Shown here: in pieces, positions 23,249 through 26,617 of the stretch
Numbering within the stretch: position 1 is the first letter of the stretch
Layout of the letters: each line of letters starts with the position of its first letter
NCBI GenBank assembly: GCA_964519355.1
Contig: CAZFJW010000006.1
Span: forward strand, 1-26,617
Origin: CAZBEA01 sp964519355
GTDB taxonomy: Bacteria; Patescibacteriota; Microgenomatia; Levybacterales; GWA1-39-11
DNA length: 26,617 nt
Direction of reading: 5' to 3'
Notes under the pieces: model-generated
What the model was told of the DNA's origin: nothing
Databases searched by the model: none
The model's input: only the letters and a program-made list of their open reading frames with translations
Position numbers and translations under genes: made by a program

Positions 23249-24142
23249 ATGATACGACCATTTGAATATGAGCCACTTCCCGACCCTGCAGTTCGTCAAC
23301 ATTTTGTAACAGAAAGTGCTCAACCGCTTCTTGTGGGGTTATCAGCAATGATCCCTCGATTTAGAGACCTAGAAATGGTCCATAGGGCTGATTTATTTGT
23401 GCATTATAGAAGAGTTGCGGTTATGACAAAGAACTTGTGGCCAATTATTGACCCTTCTATGCCAAGAGAACGGCAAGTAAAATTATTTAGAATGGCTTAT
23501 CATCATGATGACCCTGAATATGGGACTGGAGATATTCCATCAGACATAAAAATGGGATTAACCCTTGAACAGAAAAAAATCCTCGCTGATGCGGAGGGGG
23601 ACTGGCTTAAAAGCATCGCTGATCTGCTACTGCATTTTATGAACCCAGAAGATAAGGAGCTATACCTTAAGGAGCAAGAAGAAATTCATAACAAATCTAC
23701 TCCTGACTCGCAATTTCTTGATATCGTTGACAAACTCGATGGCCTTGGAGAAACAATGCACGAACTCTATTCAGGAAATCGTACTTTTCTGAAACCATTA
23801 GAAAATTATAGAAAAAGGTTTCAAACTTTTGAAGACTACCCAGCATGGGACATTATGAGAAAAGATCCTGCGATCCAACTTACAAACTTTCCTGATGAGA
23901 GTATCTTTCCCGAAAAACCTATTATGACCCCAAATTATGTAAAAAGTCTTGAGACGCTATGGGAACTTCCAAGAACCGAGGGGCTTCATCCTTGGTATAG
24001 AAGTTGGCTTGGAATAACCATACAGGAATTCGATCGTGGAAGGGCAAAGTTCCTATTTCCTGGTTGGCCGCAAGTATGGCAAAGACCAGAGGAACCACCA
24101 ATCAGAACAACATTAAAAGGGATTCAACTGGCTAATTTTTAA
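23249..24142 (+). CDS. HD-domain phosphohydrolase, YfbR-like
   Basis: 297 residues. HD metal ligands are visible: His52 (LFVHYRRVAVM), His86-Asp87 (AYHHDDPEYGTGDIPSDIK, 83-101) and Asp161 (DIVDKLDGLGE). The combination HD...E...GDIPSxIK is typical of the YfbR/HDDC2-type 5'-deoxynucleotidases. The C-terminal third (about 200-297) is Pro/Trp-rich with no recognised domain and is extra compared with YfbR (near 200 aa). The exact nucleotide or other phosphate substrate is open. It is the only plus-strand gene between 11.5 kb and the right edge and is transcribed divergently from dus. Confidence 0.75.
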   Translation: MIRPFEYEPLPDPAVRQHFVTESAQPLLVGLSAMIPRFRDLEMVHRADLFVHYRRVAVMTKNLWPIIDPSMPRERQVKLFRMAYHHDDPEYGTGDIPSDIKMGLTLEQKKILADAEGDWLKSIADLLLHFMNPEDKELYLKEQEEIHNKSTPDSQFLDIVDKLDGLGETMHELYSGNRTFLKPLENYRKRFQTFEDYPAWDIMRKDPAIQLTNFPDESIFPEKPIMTPNYVKSLETLWELPRTEGLHPWYRSWLGITIQEFDRGRAKFLFPGWPQVWQRPEEPPIRTTLKGIQLANF

Positions 24143-24156
24143 AAGATATTAAAATA

Positions 24157-24405
24157 CTAGACGTACTTGCTTTTATACTTCATTCGCACATGAGCGGGGA
24201 CAAATCGTATGGCTACGTAAAATAATGTCGGGATAACAACTAGATCATCGAATTGCCCCACGATAAGACTAAAATCAGGAATAATATCAAATGGAAGAAA
24301 TAGATAAGCAATTGCCCCGACAAGTAAAATTCTGGCAATTGTAGGAGTGTCTTTGTCAAAAAGAATTCCCCAGTAAAACTTTATTGTTTTTATTACATTT
24401 CTCAT
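24157..24405 (-). CDS. DUF1232 / YkvA family small membrane protein
   Basis: 82 residues with the DUF1232 core: ARILLVGAIAYLFLPFDIIPDF, then GQFDDLVVIPTLFYVAIRFVP. One or two membrane segments (about 24-42 and 53-68) flank the conserved PFDIIPD and FDDL motifs. The family role is unknown. The ATG overlaps the stop of the CoA-synthesis fusion gene as ATGA, so the two are translated together. It converges on the HD gene, with 14 nt between the stops. Confidence 0.85.
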   Translation of the reverse strand: MRNVIKTIKFYWGILFDKDTPTIARILLVGAIAYLFLPFDIIPDFSLIVGQFDDLVVIPTLFYVAIRFVPAHVRMKYKSKYV

Positions 24406-25403
24406 TTTGATACTTTCTCAAATTTTCTCACAAGCTCAACTACCCGCATCTTCACTTCCTCTGTGATGCGCACTACAACAAGACCTTGGTCTCTTAAACC
24501 ATAACAAAGAATTGACTGAATTGGTGCAAGAGCAAGTAAGGGAAGTGCAAGAAGATCCTCTTCGCCCTCGACAACGACGACAGTACTCGTATCTTCCTGA
24601 ATACTTTCATTTAAAAGGCTATCCAAAATAACAACTGCATCTGAATTAATTGCGCCTTGCTGATTGGTAATTTTTATATTACTAAGAGATATCTCCCCAA
24701 ATTCGCCAGGGTCTATTTTTGATCTTTTGGTTTGGAAATCAATAAGTGATAGTGTTGGATTGATTTTCAATTTGAAAAGCAGCTGAGTTGTAATGTCTCC
24801 TACTGCAAAAATATAATGTGTTCCTTCAAGGTACTTTTCAATTTCACTATCATTTTTTAACACTTCTCCCCAAGGAACTTGCAGCTCACCAGTCAGGCTC
24901 GATGGCATTTTCAGGTCATCCAAAAAATATCTGATATATACAGTTCCTGATCTATCAATTTCTCCACTTCGAATTCTGGTTGATGAAATTATTTCCCCAT
25001 CCTCTCCCCTGACAAAATCAACAGTTTCAACATACAACTCTTCCCACCCGAGTTCTTTTCTTTTTCTATTTATAATCTTTGCGTTCTCTATTCCATGCTC
25101 AGTTATGAATAGACCATCAATATCCCTATCCTCAAGAGTTGTTCCATAAATATCACCTAGGGGACTGATGGTAAATTTCCCTTCATACCCAAGACCCACC
25201 AAAAAATGCTCAACTGAGCTTTTTCTTTGCTCATACGACTGAATAGATTCTGCAAAATCTTTGTGTGAATGCATTTTTTGAACTGTTAATCCAATTGCAA
25301 GATGTGAGGAATTCTCAATTGCACTTTTTAGGAAAAATTCATGGCCCAAATGAAAATGATCAAATGTCCCACCAAGAATTGCATGTGAGTATTTTTTATT
25401 CAT
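24402..25403 (-). CDS. Fused phosphopantetheine adenylyltransferase and GTP-dependent dephospho-CoA kinase
   Basis: 333 residues in two parts. Residues 1-155 are an archaeal/eukaryotic-type phosphopantetheine adenylyltransferase (COG1019-like): GGTFDHFHLGH with HLGH (18-21), AIGLTVQKM, DIYGTTL, and ISSTRIRSGEID (139-150). Residues about 165-330 match DUF359 (PF04019), the archaeal GTP-dependent dephospho-CoA kinase: VGDITTQLL (201-209), P-x-L-x-L-x-D-x-x-T-K-R (216-227), VVEGEEDLLALPLLALAP (277-294) and CYG...QGLVVV (300-310). The protein would perform the last two steps of CoA synthesis, 4'-phosphopantetheine to dephospho-CoA to CoA. The usual bacterial CoaD and CoaE differ in family. It follows tRNA-Glu by 36 nt with no terminator between. 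Confidence 0.85.
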   Translation of the reverse strand: MNKKYSHAILGGTFDHFHLGHEFFLKSAIENSSHLAIGLTVQKMHSHKDFAESIQSYEQRKSSVEHFLVGLGYEGKFTISPLGDIYGTTLEDRDIDGLFITEHGIENAKIINRKRKELGWEELYVETVDFVRGEDGEIISSTRIRSGEIDRSGTVYIRYFLDDLKMPSSLTGELQVPWGEVLKNDSEIEKYLEGTHYIFAVGDITTQLLFKLKINPTLSLIDFQTKRSKIDPGEFGEISLSNIKITNQQGAINSDAVVILDSLLNESIQEDTSTVVVVEGEEDLLALPLLALAPIQSILCYGLRDQGLVVVRITEEVKMRVVELVRKFEKVSK

Positions 25404-25439
25404 GAAGGTAGGCGAGGATATGGTGTCTTGAAATAAATG

Positions 25440-25513
25440 TGACCCCAGCGGGAATCGAACCCGCGATTTTCGGGATGAAAGCCCGACGTCCTAGGCCGCT
25501 AGACGATGGGGCC
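25440..25513 (-). tRNA. tRNA-Glu(UUC)
   Basis: A 74-nt cloverleaf on the minus strand, starting GGCCCCATCGTCTAG. The acceptor stem GGCCCCA pairs with TGGGGTC (one G-U), with discriminator A. The anticodon stem TCGGG/CCCGA closes the loop CTTTCAT, with anticodon TTC. The T arm reads CGCGGGTTCGAATCCCGC. CCA is not encoded, so it must be added enzymatically. It has its own promoter and lies 90 nt after the nitrite reductase stop. Confidence 0.97.
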
Positions 25514-25535
25514 ATTTCATTCAAGGAACTATAAA

Positions 25536-25564
25536 ATTATACTTGATTTAGGCTTAAATAACAA
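25536..25564 (-). promoter_or_regulatory. Promoter of tRNA-Glu (TTGTTA-17-TATAAT)
   Basis: On the minus strand, TTGTTA (25564-25559), a 17-nt spacer and TATAAT (25541-25536). The expected start is about 15 nt before the mature tRNA 5' end. With no terminator between, it probably also serves the CoA-synthesis fusion gene downstream. Confidence 0.6.
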
Positions 25565-25603
25565 GAAATATTTACTTTCCAAATAAGTACACAAATAATT
25601 CTA

Positions 25604-26617
25604 TTATTCAATGTGCAAGTCTTTTTCTAGTGAATGGAAAATATCTGGAGATTCTTCGCCCTCAACCTCAAGCACTGCCCACGCTCCCTTATTTAACCTC
25701 GCAAGAGCATGATCAACAAGTATATATTTTCCCGGAACATCTACTCTAAACTCAACAATTGTCGAACCGCCAGGAAGAACTGCAGTTGTTTGAACATTTT
25801 TGTGAACTTCAGATCCCACTGCTCCCTCGGGATAAACAACATCAAATATCTCTCCAATCACATGGAATGAAGAAATCAAATTAACCCCTCCATTTCCAAC
25901 GTACATGCGAATTCTATCCCCAACCCTTGCCTTCATTCTGGGGGTAGTCTCAACTCTTCCATTAAAAGTAACGTACGTAGGACGTCCGTCAATAAGTCCC
26001 TTTGAATCAAATATGGTAAGACCCTTTTTCCCTGGCCCTCCCAATGTGTACAGTTCTCCCTGCATAACATAAAACTCCCTGTCTACTGGAGCAAATCCCT
26101 CCTCTGGTTCAACTAGAATGAGCCCATATTGTCCATGTGAATTATGAGTACTCACATTCGGCATGGCACAATGATATACATATAGACCTGGATTCAAAGC
26201 CTTCCATCGAAAGGATTTAGTTTCCCCAGGAGCAACGTGAGTAACCGAAGCTCCTCCCCCTGGACCCGTAACGGCGTGCAAATCAATGTTGTGATCATGC
26301 AAGGAGCTCGAATGATTTGTAAGGGATATTTCAACCATATCGCCTTCCCTTATCCTATACATAGGTCCGGGAACCTGTTTGTTGTAAGTCCAATAATTAA
26401 AATATGACCCGTCAGAAACTTCACTCAAAACTTCCTGAGCGGTAATTTCAATTTTAACAACAGCGCTGTTCTTTCTTTCGATTGCGCGAGGCACATCATT
26501 GGGATCTGCGCCAATATTCTGAACCTTATCAAATCTATTAGACTTTAAGAAAAATGAAAGTGCACTCAATACGGGAACAGATGCGGGCTTGTGGTCTGAT
26601 GTATGAGAATGCATATA
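25604..26617 (-). CDS. nirK: Copper nitrite reductase, AniA-type NirK, N-terminus open
   Basis: At least 336 residues of two cupredoxin domains, closely AniA-like (GLILVEPEEG, EFYVMQGELYT, RMYVGNGGVNLISSFHVIGEIFD). NirK reduces nitrite to NO at an exterior site. Numbering from ATG 26614: type-2 copper ligands His113, His148 and His302; catalytic Asp111 (HNIDLH) and His251 (SFHVIG); type-1 copper ligands His108, Cys149 and His157. The fourth, axial type-1 ligand, usually Met five residues after the His, is Gln162 (THNSHGQYG). No signal peptide is seen; the frame remains open past the ATG to the window edge, so the true start, and a secretion signal or anchor, may lie outside. Confidence 0.92.
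   Translation of the reverse strand, partial: YMHSHTSDHKPASVPVLSALSFFLKSNRFDKVQNIGADPNDVPRAIERKNSAVVKIEITAQEVLSEVSDGSYFNYWTYNKQVPGPMYRIREGDMVEISLTNHSSSLHDHNIDLHAVTGPGGGASVTHVAPGETKSFRWKALNPGLYVYHCAMPNVSTHNSHGQYGLILVEPEEGFAPVDREFYVMQGELYTLGGPGKKGLTIFDSKGLIDGRPTYVTFNGRVETTPRMKARVGDRIRMYVGNGGVNLISSFHVIGEIFDVVYPEGAVGSEVHKNVQTTAVLPGGSTIVEFRVDVPGKYILVDHALARLNKGAWAVLEVEGEESPDIFHSLEKDLHIE

Noticed and set aside
305..24405. Reassigned TGA codon (Gracilibacteria-type code)
   Set aside because: TGA ends several genes at natural family ends and in ATGA overlaps, and conserved proteins show no in-frame TGA.
1..26617. Insertion sequence, prophage or CRISPR array
   Set aside because: No transposase, integrase, long inverted repeats or spaced direct repeats; the 'phage holin' and 'phage metallopeptidase' names are family labels on ordinary chromosomal genes.

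Overview
The window looks like an AT-rich chromosome segment of a Candidate Phyla Radiation (Patescibacteria) bacterium, perhaps of the Parcubacteria type; the taxonomic call is inferred from gene content and style. The pointers are very dense packing (most gaps under 20 nt, many ATGA or TAATG overlaps), small versions of core proteins (SecG 68 aa, HolA 230 aa, UvrC 428 aa), an archaeal-type bifunctional sugar isomerase, an archaeal-type CoA-synthesis fusion, a copper nitrite reductase, and many genes without a Shine-Dalgarno site. TGA works as a stop here (for example the ATGA junctions at 305-308, 19433-19436 and 24402-24405), so the TGA=Gly code of Gracilibacteria does not apply. I see no mobile element, CRISPR array or rRNA. 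There is one tRNA gene.

Layout. 1-6652 (minus): uvrA, a secreted transglutaminase-like protein, uvrC, a small YvlD/holin-4-like membrane protein, secG, and the first 28 codons of a further membrane or secreted protein cut by the left edge. 6731-10122: a guanylate-kinase-like gene (plus), uvrB (minus) and lexA (plus), so all nucleotide-excision-repair subunits and the SOS repressor lie within 10 kb. 10125-11522: divergent dedA and rsmI that share overlapping -10 boxes. 11515-20942 (minus): one long run of secreted GH-A glycosidase, HExxH metallopeptidase, holA, phosphohexomutase, inositol-monophosphatase-like, phosphoglucose/phosphomannose isomerase, PEP synthase and an enolase homologue without its catalytic residues. 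20987-23187 (minus): a 57-aa membrane protein, a membrane-anchored LppX/LolA-like protein and a tRNA-dihydrouridine synthase. 23249-24142 (plus): an HD-domain phosphohydrolase. 24157-26617 (minus): a DUF1232/YkvA protein, the fused phosphopantetheine adenylyltransferase/GTP-dependent dephospho-CoA kinase, tRNA-Glu(UUC), and an AniA-type copper nitrite reductase open at the right edge.

How the genes fit together. The uvr/lexA block is a DNA-damage-response cluster. The 11.5-21 kb run joins PEP formation (ppsA) to hexose-phosphate interconversion (pgi/pmi, phosphohexomutase), which suits supply of sugar phosphates for envelope polysaccharide; the secreted glycosidase and the transglutaminase-like protein also point to the envelope. 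The most unusual items are the enolase-like protein, the CoA fusion enzyme, the nitrite reductase with Gln at the type-1 copper axial position, UvrC without its HhH tail, and a repeated promoter design in which a -10 box sits 6-7 nt before the start codon, which predicts leaderless mRNAs.
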